From an uncultured Brevibacillus sp. (GTDB taxonomy: Bacteria > Bacillota > Bacilli > Brevibacillales > Brevibacillaceae), in NCBI RefSeq assembly GCF_947502445.1, contig NZ_CANMZW010000022.1:1-64000 (forward strand): 64,000 nt of DNA. Reading direction: 5' to 3'. The translations under genes and the position numbers were made by a program. How positions within the stretch are numbered: position 1 is the first letter of the stretch; every line of letters begins with the position of its first letter. This document shows positions 26,469 to 34,663 of the stretch, piece after piece. The notes beneath the pieces were generated by a model. The model was given only the letters and a program-made list of their open reading frames with translations, did no database searches and was not told the origin of the DNA.

Positions 26469-27572
26469 ATGAGCAGTACGAATCCTCTCTTAGAAGCATA
26501 TAATCGAACGGCATACCCACTCATCGGACATGGAAAAAGAAACATTCAAGTACTGAAGGACGTATTGAATGAGTTAGATGGTAATATGGATAGTGATGTG
26601 TATGGAACAGGCACCCTCATAGAAGATTTTCAAAACAAGATTGCAAAATTTTTGGGAAAAGAAGCCGCTGTCTTTTTCCCAAGCGGGACCATGGCGCAGC
26701 AAATAGCGATGCGGATTTGGTCTGAGAAAAAAGGAATCAAAAGAGTCGCTTACCATCCGCTGAGCCATTTGGAAATTCATGAGGAAGAGGGACTCAAGCA
26801 TTTGCACGGAATTGAATCAGTGCTGCTCGCAGATAAAACCAGGCTGATTGGGCCAGATGATGTGCGGAATATGGACACGAACATTTCCTGCTTGCTGCTG
26901 GAATTACCGCAGCGCGAGATCGGCGGCGAATTGCCTTCTTATGAAGAGCTGGAAGCGATCTCTGCTTTTTGTCGTGAAAAAGGAATCATTTTGCATCTGG
27001 ATGGGGCTAGGCTGCTGGAAGTGCTTCCTTATTATCAAAAGACGGCTGAAGAAATTTGCAGTCTCTTTGACAGTGTTTATATTTCTTTCTACAAAGGAGT
27101 CGGTGGAATTGCAGGCGCGATCCTGGCAGGTGACGATGCGTTTGTAAAAGAGTCGGTTATCTGGAAAAGACGGCATGGCGGAGATTTGATCAGCCTGTAT
27201 CCGTACATTCTTAGCGCGGACCATTACTTTTCGCAAAGGCAAGATCGGTTTCACCAATACTACGAGAATGCCAAAGAGCTTGCTGGCCTGTATAACGAGT
27301 GCTATGGAGTTCAGACGCGTCCCGTGATACCAGTATCCAATATGTTTCATATTCATTTTTCTCTTCCGAAAGCAAAGGTTGAGCCTGTTTTGATTTCGGT
27401 TTATGAAGAAACAGGTGTTGGCTTGATCACCCGGTTAAATCATATTGATGATGAAACGAGCTATTGTGAAGTAAACGTCGGAGATCAATATGCCGACATT
27501 CCCAAAGAGGTTATTCACAACGCTTTTCAAATACTGAATCAGAGATTGGAAGCAGTTCTTCAGGAGAAATAG
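26469..27572 (+). CDS. threonine aldolase / beta-eliminating lyase family enzyme
   Basis: 367 aa. The ATG at 26469 is 13 bases from AAAGGAG; a TTG at 26457 is closer but gives no better N-terminus. A fold type I PLP enzyme: YGTGTLIEDFQNKIAKFLGKEAAVFFPSGTMAQQIA, HLDGARL (the Asp contacts the PLP ring nitrogen) and SFYKGVGG, with Lys near 208 as the Schiff-base residue. It is probably a low-specificity threonine aldolase or related lyase splitting beta-hydroxy amino acids. Monocistronic. Confidence 0.7.
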   Translation: MSSTNPLLEAYNRTAYPLIGHGKRNIQVLKDVLNELDGNMDSDVYGTGTLIEDFQNKIAKFLGKEAAVFFPSGTMAQQIAMRIWSEKKGIKRVAYHPLSHLEIHEEEGLKHLHGIESVLLADKTRLIGPDDVRNMDTNISCLLLELPQREIGGELPSYEELEAISAFCREKGIILHLDGARLLEVLPYYQKTAEEICSLFDSVYISFYKGVGGIAGAILAGDDAFVKESVIWKRRHGGDLISLYPYILSADHYFSQRQDRFHQYYENAKELAGLYNECYGVQTRPVIPVSNMFHIHFSLPKAKVEPVLISVYEETGVGLITRLNHIDDETSYCEVNVGDQYADIPKEVIHNAFQILNQRLEAVLQEK

Positions 27573-27617
27573 ACGTTTTTGCAAAAATAAGCAGGTTTAA
27601 AGCAGGGAGAGCAGACG

Positions 27618-28179
27618 ATGAATGAGAAGGAGCGCCAATTAGAAAAGAGCTGGATCGCCAATGCCGAAGCGTGGACTCAATCTGTACGGCAAAACCAGAT
27701 TGAAAGCCGCAAGCTTGCAACTGACCAGGCAGTTATTGATGAAATCGTTTCGTTTAACCCACGTAAAGTGATGGATGTAGGTAGTGGGGAAGGCTGGCTA
27801 GCACGAGCCTTACATAGTCGTGGAATGGAAGTAGTCGGGATCGAAGGCAGTGGGGAGCTGGTTCAGGTAGCACAAGCTGCTGCTGCAGGCACTTTCAACG
27901 ATCCTAACAGCGCATGGTGTAATCGTCATTCATACGTTGCATCCTTATAACCTAGCTGCTGAGGATCGCTATGAGATCGGGTGGAGAGAAGAATCGTTCA
28001 CAGGGATGGGGGAAGGCTACAAATCAGCGATGCCTTGGTATTATCGGACGATGAGCGCTTGGCTCGGCGAGCTGCCAAAGGCTGGTCTTGAGCTTGTTCG
28101 CTGTACTGAGCCTATCCATCCGCACACAGGAAGGCCGCTCTCTTTATTGATAACAGCGAGACTACAAAGAAACAGCTAA
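27618..28179 (+). pseudogene. class I SAM methyltransferase with internal deletion and frameshift
   Basis: The N-terminal frame (27618 to about 27890) carries motif I VMDVGSGEGWLARAL and the acidic loop VVGIEGS. The C-terminal frame, open from about 27895 to 28179, reads ALSTILTAHGVIVIHTLHPYN and then WREESFTGM. The two are out of phase at 27885-27900, and the motif II-III region is missing, about 50-60 residues short of full length. RBS and start are intact, so a 110-residue truncated product could still be made. Confidence 0.75.
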
Positions 28180-28216
28180 TAAACCCACTGACAAGTCTGA
28201 AAGCGAGGGATTATCC

Positions 28217-28477
28217 ATGGAAAATAAAAAAGAAGCGCTAGTACCAGAACTAGACGATCTGTTGTACAAATTCACAGAGCTGCTAACCGGGGAAGCTACG
28301 CCTGAGCGTGTCGAAATGGTAAAGGTATGGTGCCTTTATACACACATGTCCAAAGCAATGCCGCCACTCATTCAGCACTGGGCGAGTGAGCCGGAACATC
28401 AGGATGCACGCAATCAGATTCGGGAAATCATTGAACAGATCAAGCAATGGAACCAGACGAAAAATCAGAAGCACTAA
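28217..28477 (+). CDS. small acidic helical protein, unknown function
   Basis: 86 aa, GAGGG before ATG 28217. All-helical pattern with charged repeats and Trp/Met residues (MVKVWCLYTHMSKAMPPLIQHW). No family recognised. It ends at a bidirectional hairpin facing the VWA operon. Confidence 0.5.
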   Translation: MENKKEALVPELDDLLYKFTELLTGEATPERVEMVKVWCLYTHMSKAMPPLIQHWASEPEHQDARNQIREIIEQIKQWNQTKNQKH

Positions 28478-28486
28478 TGTGCCATA

Positions 28487-28531
28487 CGAAAAACACCAGT
28501 CCGACGCTTTGTCATAGACTGGTGTTTTCGC
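28487..28531. terminator. bidirectional terminator
   Basis: CGAAAAACACCAGTC (28487-28501) and GACTGGTGTTTTCG (28517-28530) form a stem of at least 12 bp between convergent genes. Confidence 0.75.
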
Positions 28532-28549
28532 TTTTCATAGGCCGTAAAC

Positions 28550-29563
28550 TTACAAATAACGGGCAATTACTCGTACTAGCCTGGCTGGAAACTCTTGTAG
28601 ATTGGTAATGTCCAAAAATCTCTCGTTGCCATAGATTTCATTGATGATATCCTTGTCCTGACCAATGGCAGCTGCCAGAAACGTAATCCCCCTTCGTTCA
28701 TACCTGTCTATGGTCAGCTTTATGTCATTCGCGGCCAGACTTCCGGTGTAGTCATCCATTGCTCGTGGCTGACCGTCACTTATGCTGATGAGCAGTTTTG
28801 TTTGATGAGGCAGTACCGCTAATCTTTCTGCCATGATGCGAAGTGCCATTCCATCGCGATTATTGCTCCTGGCAGAAATTTTCATCAGCCGGAATCGATC
28901 ATGGGCATCTGGCTTGTCAAAGTCCGTATAGGCAAAGATCGACATTTGCTCCAGCTTGGAAACATCTGCTGTATCACCATATATTAGGGTGGGGATATCG
29001 CACATTTGACAGTACTCGTAGACCGCAATGACTGCTCGCTTGGCTGCTTCCAATCTCCCAAAAGCGGACATGGAGGCTGATTCGTCAACCCGTATTCCAA
29101 CAGCAAGGGAAGGGGAGTCGGTAGGAGGGCGCTTCTTGGAAAAATACCGATAATCCCTGTAAGCAACGCTGTCTGCTTGAAATTTGCTTCCATAATAATG
29201 GTTTCGCGCGAATTCGGAGGACGTTTCATGCTCGAACAGGGGGAGTGTCCCTCTGGCAATTTCCCGCACAATCGGCATGAGATCGTTACTTAGTCGAACG
29301 TAATCCTGCTGATTTTCCGAATCGTACTCTGGACGATGTACGATAAGCTTCACCTTTTGATGGATAGAATCAGTGATATTCTCTCTTGCAGTTTGATTCA
29401 GCTTCTTACGGAAATCACGTTCTTTTTGCTTCGCTTCCTCTGAGATAGGCTCAGGATTTGTTTGGTGATAGGTGGGAGAGCCGTTCCCGGCAGAATCCGA
29501 GCTTTCCATTTTCGCTGTATCCTCAGCAGAAAAAGCAGAGCCTTCGTCGCTATCCGCAGACAT
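28550..29563 (-). CDS. VWA-domain protein, CobT/MoxR-partner type
   Basis: 337 aa counted from ATG 29563. Residues about 152-337 form a von Willebrand A domain with the metal-binding DxSxS motif at D160-S162-S164 and later ITLLISISDGQ-like strand text. The N-terminal part is acidic and charged. The frame is open upstream to 29749 but contains no ATG, GTG, TTG or CTG before 29563, and that ATG has only a weak, distant GGGA. Continuation from the AAA+ gene by a -1 shift at 29665-29671 would give a 737-residue fusion. MoxR/VWA pairs generally act as metal- or cofactor-loading or complex-remodelling machines. The fusion is inference. Confidence 0.75.
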   Translation of the reverse strand: MSADSDEGSAFSAEDTAKMESSDSAGNGSPTYHQTNPEPISEEAKQKERDFRKKLNQTARENITDSIHQKVKLIVHRPEYDSENQQDYVRLSNDLMPIVREIARGTLPLFEHETSSEFARNHYYGSKFQADSVAYRDYRYFSKKRPPTDSPSLAVGIRVDESASMSAFGRLEAAKRAVIAVYEYCQMCDIPTLIYGDTADVSKLEQMSIFAYTDFDKPDAHDRFRLMKISARSNNRDGMALRIMAERLAVLPHQTKLLISISDGQPRAMDDYTGSLAANDIKLTIDRYERRGITFLAAAIGQDKDIINEIYGNERFLDITNLQEFPARLVRVIARYL

Positions 29564-29619
29564 TTTTAGAATGATCCCGTTTTTCTCTGCGTGGTCGTCT
29601 TTGTCAAAAGCAGTGTCGT

Positions 29620-30762
29620 CTATACCTCCCGACGACTTGATCTCGACTTCCTCACCACGATTTCGTTTTTTTTTTCGTCCACCGTGGCTTCCTCCAAGGC
29701 GGTAAACAAACCGTGGTTTTTCAGAGCTTCTTCCAAAAGCTTGATCTCTTCACTGTCGGTTGTGATCTTGTAGATGACCTTGTGGTAAAGCGATTCTTTT
29801 GAGGAAGCACCTCTGGCGACAGCATCCGTCCAGTAGAAATAAGAGCGCATGCCGGCCACACCTTTAATCGCATTGGCTCGGGTTGTTTTGTCCAGGGTAA
29901 TAATGATGTCGGCTAAAACAGCCAATATCTTTTCATCCGTATAACCTGTTTTGGACATCGCCCGTTCCATCATGATTTCTTTCGTCGGCAGGTCCATTTT
30001 TTCTGCATGCTGAATTCTGTCACGCAGTGCTTCGTTAAGTGGTCTTGCCCCGGCATAGCTTCGATTGGCTGTGATGACCGTGATGAAGTCCGGATGTCTG
30101 CGGACAATCTCTGTTGGCAGATTGATGCTGCCATCTGGCTCCAGCGCAGAGTTGAGCGCCATTAATACGGCGGCGTCCCGAATGACGTTTGGTTCTTGTA
30201 TTTCCAAAAGGTAGCCATACTTATACGCCCTCACGATTTCGGAAGGATAGAAGCGATATTCAACCGCCTCGTTTTCCGTTGTCTCCTCAGCGAGCTTCAG
30301 CAATTGCTTCATTTTAATGGCGGCAGCCTCATGAGTCATCCCCAGAGCGTCGACCAATATTTCCGTTGCACTATGAAAGCTGTCACTTTCATACAACGTT
30401 TTTAAAGCGATTTGGTCTGCAAGCTCCAGCCTTTCTATGCGGTCGGAGGAAATGACAGGCAAAATGGCACCGATAATATCGGATTTATCCATATCGGCAA
30501 AGCAAGTCACTTTTGTATACGGAAGTCTAAAATTAGCCGACAACGCTTTGGCAAGCTGCGTCTTACCGGAACCCGCGTCACCCTCTAATAAAATGTTGGT
30601 GATCTTCATTTCTTTGCGATCCCAGTTGCGTTTTACTTCTGCACTGATCCGTTGTTCTGCCTCACTGACCATATGCGAGGCAGGCCTTTTCCAGACAAGC
30701 TTTTGTTCGGCATCCGTCAGCAGTCGGGCCGGGGACAACACATATTGCTCGTGGTTATTCAT
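29620..30762 (-). CDS. MoxR-type AAA+ ATPase
   Basis: 380 aa; AGGAG precedes ATG 30762. Walker A GDAGSGKT is at residues 61-68, followed by a sensor region with FITVITANRSYAGARPLNEALRDRI. Residues 280-380 are a helical lid. The last 20 codons are Lys/Arg-rich and contain the A10 run. MoxR ATPases work with VWA proteins as chaperone-like remodellers. The gene ends in TAG at 29620, overlapping the open VWA frame, with a GGGAGG just before the stop. Confidence 0.8.
   Translation of the reverse strand: MNNHEQYVLSPARLLTDAEQKLVWKRPASHMVSEAEQRISAEVKRNWDRKEMKITNILLEGDAGSGKTQLAKALSANFRLPYTKVTCFADMDKSDIIGAILPVISSDRIERLELADQIALKTLYESDSFHSATEILVDALGMTHEAAAIKMKQLLKLAEETTENEAVEYRFYPSEIVRAYKYGYLLEIQEPNVIRDAAVLMALNSALEPDGSINLPTEIVRRHPDFITVITANRSYAGARPLNEALRDRIQHAEKMDLPTKEIMMERAMSKTGYTDEKILAVLADIIITLDKTTRANAIKGVAGMRSYFYWTDAVARGASSKESLYHKVIYKITTDSEEIKLLEEALKNHGLFTALEEATVDEKKNEIVVRKSRSSRREV
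29665..29675 (-). promoter_or_regulatory. A_AAA_AAC slippery heptamer within an A10 run, possible -1 frameshift site
   Basis: The zero-frame codons near the end of the AAA+ gene are GAA AAA AAA AAC, so A AAA AAC (29671-29665) sits in the correct phase for -1 slippage. A slip by one base enters the VWA frame exactly. A Shine-Dalgarno-like GGAGG (29695-29691) lies 15 bases before the A run, resembling the stimulator of dnaX frameshifting. Confidence 0.55.
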
Positions 30763-30780
30763 AAATATTTCTCCTATTCG

Positions 30781-31989
30781 TCATGATGCAGTTCTTTTTT
30801 GTGCCGTGCTGCTTTTCTGGGCAATAATCGGTGTCAAGAGCAGTGCCCCGACTACAGTCAAACCTCCGCTAAGAATAAATACCGTCATCAAGGAGAAAGC
30901 ATCCTTCAGGTACCCGGAGAGGAACATCCCGATCACCATCATCCCCATAAAGACGGGAGTAATCGTTCCGGATACACGTCCGATGAATGGCCCTTCGGTG
31001 TTTCGTACAATCAGCGTCTGGATTCCACCTTGAATGCAAGGATAAAACAGACCACTGATTACCAAAAAGACGATGGTCACCCAAATACTCGTGGACATGC
31101 CAATACCGATTGTGCAGACAGAGTTGATGGAAAGACCGATCATGAGCAAGAGCTGTGGCTTCACCTTTTTGGCTATCCCCATTATGGCGATCCCACCTAC
31201 CAGCATCGCTGCCCCATTTGTCATCACCAGCCACTGCAGAAATTGTTTGTCTTGACCCAAATTTTCCATGGCAATGAAGATGTGAAGGGGCTGGGTCAGG
31301 CCTGCTGCCAGACCGACAGCCGCAAAAGTCACGCTAAGTGTTCGCAAGGATTGGTTGTTTTTGATATAACCTAGTCCTGCTTTCATTTCCTGCAAAAAGC
31401 TGGATGCGTTGCTGGATCTCGCTTCTTCTGCGTCGCGGGGGAGGGTAGATAAGACAAGGGATGAAGCCAGGAACAGGACAGCAGTCAGGATGAGAGGTAA
31501 CTCGATTCCAAACTGGATGAAAATAAAGGTTCCGATCACTGGACCCAAAACAGTAAAGACAGCGACAATCGTTTGAGACAGAGCCATCACGCTAGGTAGC
31601 TGTTCGCCTGGCACATGCCGCTTGTACAGCTTCATGGCTGACGGCTGAGAAAATTGAGACAGACTGGCGGAAACAAACGATCCGATCAGAAGGGCAATCC
31701 AGCCGCCATTCATAATCGCTAGCAGTACCGCTACGACGGAGAAGGCAGACAGCAGATCACTCCAGACCATCGTCCGCTTTGGACGCCAACGATCCGCAAA
31801 AGTCCCGCCTATGATGGCAAAGAGAAAGATCGGCGCAAATTCGGCAACGGAAATAAGTGAAATCGATACCGGATCATTATTGGTTAATTCTGTTATAAAA
31901 AGCAGGACGGCATAATTTCGAATCCAGATTCCAAGCTGCAGCAGCACCCTGGAGAGGATAATCGTTCGAACAAAGCGATTGGAAAACAC
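30781..31989 (-). CDS. MFS transporter
   Basis: 402 aa from GTG 31989. It has twelve hydrophobic segments, with GGTFADRWRPKRTMVWSDLL in the helix 2-3 loop and a FSQPSAMKLYKRHVP segment common in the MFS_3 (enterobactin-exporter-like) group. It lies between the DUF6530-like and MoxR genes in one operon with very short gaps, so its substrate is likely linked to that system. Confidence 0.75.
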   Translation of the reverse strand: MFSNRFVRTIILSRVLLQLGIWIRNYAVLLFITELTNNDPVSISLISVAEFAPIFLFAIIGGTFADRWRPKRTMVWSDLLSAFSVVAVLLAIMNGGWIALLIGSFVSASLSQFSQPSAMKLYKRHVPGEQLPSVMALSQTIVAVFTVLGPVIGTFIFIQFGIELPLILTAVLFLASSLVLSTLPRDAEEARSSNASSFLQEMKAGLGYIKNNQSLRTLSVTFAAVGLAAGLTQPLHIFIAMENLGQDKQFLQWLVMTNGAAMLVGGIAIMGIAKKVKPQLLLMIGLSINSVCTIGIGMSTSIWVTIVFLVISGLFYPCIQGGIQTLIVRNTEGPFIGRVSGTITPVFMGMMVIGMFLSGYLKDAFSLMTVFILSGGLTVVGALLLTPIIAQKSSTAQKRTAS

Positions 31990-31990
31990 G

Positions 31991-32470
31991 CTAATACCCC
32001 ATTTCTTTTACTAATCTGGACAACGTACGCAGCCTTTCTCCGATTAACTCATCATCATTGATCAGCGCCTGACTAAATCGTTTCATATCTTCCTGAATGT
32101 TCTCGTTATCCGTAAAAACGGCAACATTGAGGGCAGCTCCCTGCAGGCCGATTCGATCGAGGACGGGCTTTTCTGGATCATAAAAATGCTCGTAACGATA
32201 GGCATCGCGGAAATGGGTCAATGTCCGACAGATCAGAATGGACAAATCAAGAACCCGGTGGAAAGGCAGCACCTCTGATTGTGCGGAGTCATTTTCCTCT
32301 GTATTTGTGGATACTTTGGCAGTAACCATGGCACTTCGCAGGCCACCTTCCTGGAACACGCCTAGAGAAAGGCTTTGAGCGTCAGCGCTTCGGGCGAATC
32401 GACCATCTACCATATCGTAGTTTTCAGAGATGATAACTGGATTATGATTGCTTGCAGTCATTTTTTTCAT
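31991..32470 (-). CDS. DUF6530-like protein, unknown function
   Basis: 159 aa from ATG 32470, ten bases after AGGAGG; ATG 32479 is too close to the site. The segments PVIISENYDMVDGRFARSAD, LPFHRVLDLSILICR and DPEKPVLDRIGLQG, with the RTLSRLVKEMGY end, match my memory of DUF6530, a soluble family without assigned function. It leads the four-gene operon. A TAACAAAC/GTTTGTTA inverted repeat lies upstream. Confidence 0.55.
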   Translation of the reverse strand: MKKMTASNHNPVIISENYDMVDGRFARSADAQSLSLGVFQEGGLRSAMVTAKVSTNTEENDSAQSEVLPFHRVLDLSILICRTLTHFRDAYRYEHFYDPEKPVLDRIGLQGAALNVAVFTDNENIQEDMKRFSQALINDDELIGERLRTLSRLVKEMGY

Positions 32471-32494
32471 TGTGTTCATCCTCCTAAAAATATA

Positions 32495-32523
32495 TAACAA
32501 ACGAATTAGTTTTTGGTTTGTTA
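32495..32523. promoter_or_regulatory. inverted repeat upstream of the MoxR/VWA operon
   Basis: TAACAAAC (32495-32502) and GTTTGTTA (32516-32523), separated by 13 bases, lie in the expected promoter region of the leftward operon. Candidate operator. Confidence 0.45.
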
Positions 32524-32609
32524 TTTAATAAACATTTTAATTAAATGTCTATAAAAGTCAATAATCAATTTGGCTTTTTCATGAGTGAGGTTTTAGCGTT
32601 GGACAAATA

Positions 32610-32648
32610 AAAAAAGGACACAGACCCGTGTGAAACGGGCTGCGTCCT
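32610..32648 (-). terminator. terminator of the sigma/anti-sigma operon
   Basis: AGGACACAGACCCGT and ACGGGCTGCGTCCT (32615-32648) form a long stem. On the minus strand it is followed by a T tract (A run on the plus strand). Confidence 0.75.
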
Positions 32649-32660
32649 ATCGTATTAGCT

Positions 32661-34058
32661 TTACGGCTTCCAGGTAATTTGCTTGGATGCATCGATCAAT
32701 TCATCCAAAGGAACGCCGTGTGCAGTTATGACTACATAGACAGATTGATTATTTGTTTGTGCATTGAAATGAACGGCATGCTGGACGGCTGAATCTTTTT
32801 TGTCGTGCTGTTCATACGAGACGGCAATCGCTTGCTCTCCATTAATACTAAACAACTGGGTAGCAGAAAACGTACCCGGAATGGATAGACTGCGTTTTCC
32901 TTGCGTATTGCGCAAGACCTCGACCTTAATCCAATCCTTGTTCCGATTATAGTTTGCTGCCAGGTGAGCAACCTTTGTACTCGTTTCCGATTCGTACTGA
33001 ATGGAAATATCGCTCATCGCAAATCCGTTCGTTGCAGTCGGCAATACCGGAACGGGCATATCGGATGCTTGTACAGCGGTATCTACATCTGAAAATGTAG
33101 ACAAAGTGATCTGTTGTTTAGCAGTTGGCACAGGTGGACCTACCAGAGCGTTTTCAGTCGAAACGTCCTGTTTTGAATCAGGAACGGTTGCTGCAGTAAT
33201 TCCGAATGCTTGCTCGCTGCCAGCAATCGATGGGTTGGCATCGGCAGTAGCTACTGCTGACGAATTGTCGCCTGGGGCGACAGCAGTGGAGCTCTGGCTG
33301 TTTGCTTTCGGTTCTGAAGCAGGCTTTTCAGCTCCATTATTGCGAGCCACCATGGTCACTCTGCTTTCTTTATTGGTCGCACGAGTTTCCGGAGGAGCAG
33401 CCTTGGACTGTTGATTCTCCATAGCAATCGCCCCTTCTAGTGGGGAAGTGGCAATTTTTGCTTGAGCTGGTGCGGCTGGTGGCGTGTCTTTTGCAATCGG
33501 CGTATTTTCCTGCACCGTCGACTGCTTCAGTTTTGGCGCTTCGCTTGGCGGTGCACTTCTTTCTACGGCTGCCTCTGGAGGTGTAGAAGCAGGTGCACTC
33601 GACGCTGGCTGATCCACGATATGGTAACTAACTGCGCCATTCGCTGCGGTAGTTGGGCTGTTGTCAATTTGAGAAGCGGTTTGTATCTGATCGGTTTGAA
33701 GCTGTTGATAACCCATAAATCCTACTGCTAATAGAACAGCAGCTGCGCTGACCCAGGCGAATGAAGGGAAGCCTTTTGTCTTGCGCTTGCTGGTAATTGA
33801 TGTAGGTGGTTGTAGAGATACCGTTGCGGCATGAGGGGGCAAATTTTGCCCGGCAGTCTCGTAAATTGCCTGCATGATTCTCTCTTCCAGGTTCGCTTGT
33901 GGTAAAGGAACCTCTTTCAAGAACTGCACCTCCTCTTCTGTTGTCATTTGTGTCTCAATCCAGACGATGCAATCCTCACAAGTTTCTATGTGGGAGAGCG
34001 TTTCGCTATCCGTGTCATCTAGATCTAGCCATGCTTTTCTAAATGCCTGGCAGTTCAT
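32661..34058 (-). CDS. membrane anti-sigma factor with ZAS zinc motif
   Basis: 465 aa; ATG 34058 lies 20 bases inside the sigma gene, behind GGGGGG, so the two are translationally coupled. The N-terminal anti-sigma domain has C3 .. H23-x3-C27-x2-C30, the zinc-associated anti-sigma motif. One membrane helix is at about 99-115. The extracytoplasmic part is a long Pro/Ala/Ser/Thr-rich stalk (about 140-330) ending in a C-terminal domain of about 120 residues, larger than in typical RsiW-like proteins. It should hold the adjacent sigma factor inactive until an envelope signal releases it. Confidence 0.8.
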   Translation of the reverse strand: MNCQAFRKAWLDLDDTDSETLSHIETCEDCIVWIETQMTTEEEVQFLKEVPLPQANLEERIMQAIYETAGQNLPPHAATVSLQPPTSITSKRKTKGFPSFAWVSAAAVLLAVGFMGYQQLQTDQIQTASQIDNSPTTAANGAVSYHIVDQPASSAPASTPPEAAVERSAPPSEAPKLKQSTVQENTPIAKDTPPAAPAQAKIATSPLEGAIAMENQQSKAAPPETRATNKESRVTMVARNNGAEKPASEPKANSQSSTAVAPGDNSSAVATADANPSIAGSEQAFGITAATVPDSKQDVSTENALVGPPVPTAKQQITLSTFSDVDTAVQASDMPVPVLPTATNGFAMSDISIQYESETSTKVAHLAANYNRNKDWIKVEVLRNTQGKRSLSIPGTFSATQLFSINGEQAIAVSYEQHDKKDSAVQHAVHFNAQTNNQSVYVVITAHGVPLDELIDASKQITWKP

Positions 34059-34608
34059 GTACGAGCCCCCCTTCCTTGCGGGTTAACAATTTTGCGAGTT
34101 CCTGGCGAGCGCGAAGGTAGCGAACGCGGGCGGTAGACTCGGCAATGCCGAGGAGTGTTGCGATTTTTTCAAACGGATATTCATGCGTGCACCGAAGCAC
34201 GATTACTTCACGATAGGAGTCTGACAGCAAGGCAAACGCCTCTTCGATTTCACGACGCTGTTCTTTATTCATGAGCGATTCCTGCGGAGATTCGTCACGA
34301 GTAGTAGATGGTACGTAAGCGAGCTGTTCGTCGGAATCGTGAAATTTCCGTCGGCGCAGGAAGTCGATGCTTTTATTTCGTGCCAGCGTATGTAACCAGG
34401 ACGAAAATTGACTGTCCCCGCGAAACGTAGAGAGCTTCTCATACGCTTTTACAAAAACTTCCTGAGTAATGTCCTCTGCATCGGAGCGATTGTTCACCAT
34501 TTTGTAGATAAATACGTAGATCATATGCTGATATCGCTGGATGAGGTCGCGATACCCTTCGATGTCGCCTTGAAGAATCCGCTGAATGATTTCGGCGTCG
34601 GATTGCAT
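34039..34608 (-). CDS. ECF sigma factor, SigW-like
   Basis: 189 aa with GGAG before ATG 34608. Region 2 reads YRDLIQRYQHMIYVFIYKMV .. AEDITQEVFVKAYEKLSTF, with the RNA-polymerase and -10 contacts. Region 4 reads LLSDSYREVIVLRCTHEYPFEKIATLLGI followed by STARVRYLRARQEL, the -35 helix. It is paired with the anti-sigma gene. A TGAAAC-N16-CGTCTC promoter just upstream indicates autoregulation. Confidence 0.9.
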   Translation of the reverse strand: MQSDAEIIQRILQGDIEGYRDLIQRYQHMIYVFIYKMVNNRSDAEDITQEVFVKAYEKLSTFRGDSQFSSWLHTLARNKSIDFLRRRKFHDSDEQLAYVPSTTRDESPQESLMNKEQRREIEEAFALLSDSYREVIVLRCTHEYPFEKIATLLGIAESTARVRYLRARQELAKLLTRKEGGLVHELPGI

Positions 34609-34635
34609 TGAATCTCCGGCCTCCCTTCCCTCTAT

Positions 34636-34663
34636 GAGACGCTGGTCTTTTTAAAACGTTTCA
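34636..34663 (-). promoter_or_regulatory. ECF-sigma autoregulatory promoter overlapping a stop codon and hairpin
   Basis: On the minus strand -35 TGAAAC (34663-34658) and -10 CGTCTC (34641-34636) are separated by exactly 16 bases, the SigW/SigX-type arrangement. The first three bases of the -35 are the TGA stop of the upstream helicase gene. A 9-bp hairpin CGCTGGTCT/AGACCAGCG (34640-34671) embraces the promoter. Confidence 0.75.

Noticed and set aside
33001-33414. Rightward open frame inside the anti-sigma gene
   Set aside because: It mirrors the low-complexity stalk of the anti-sigma factor on the opposite strand, with no start signals.
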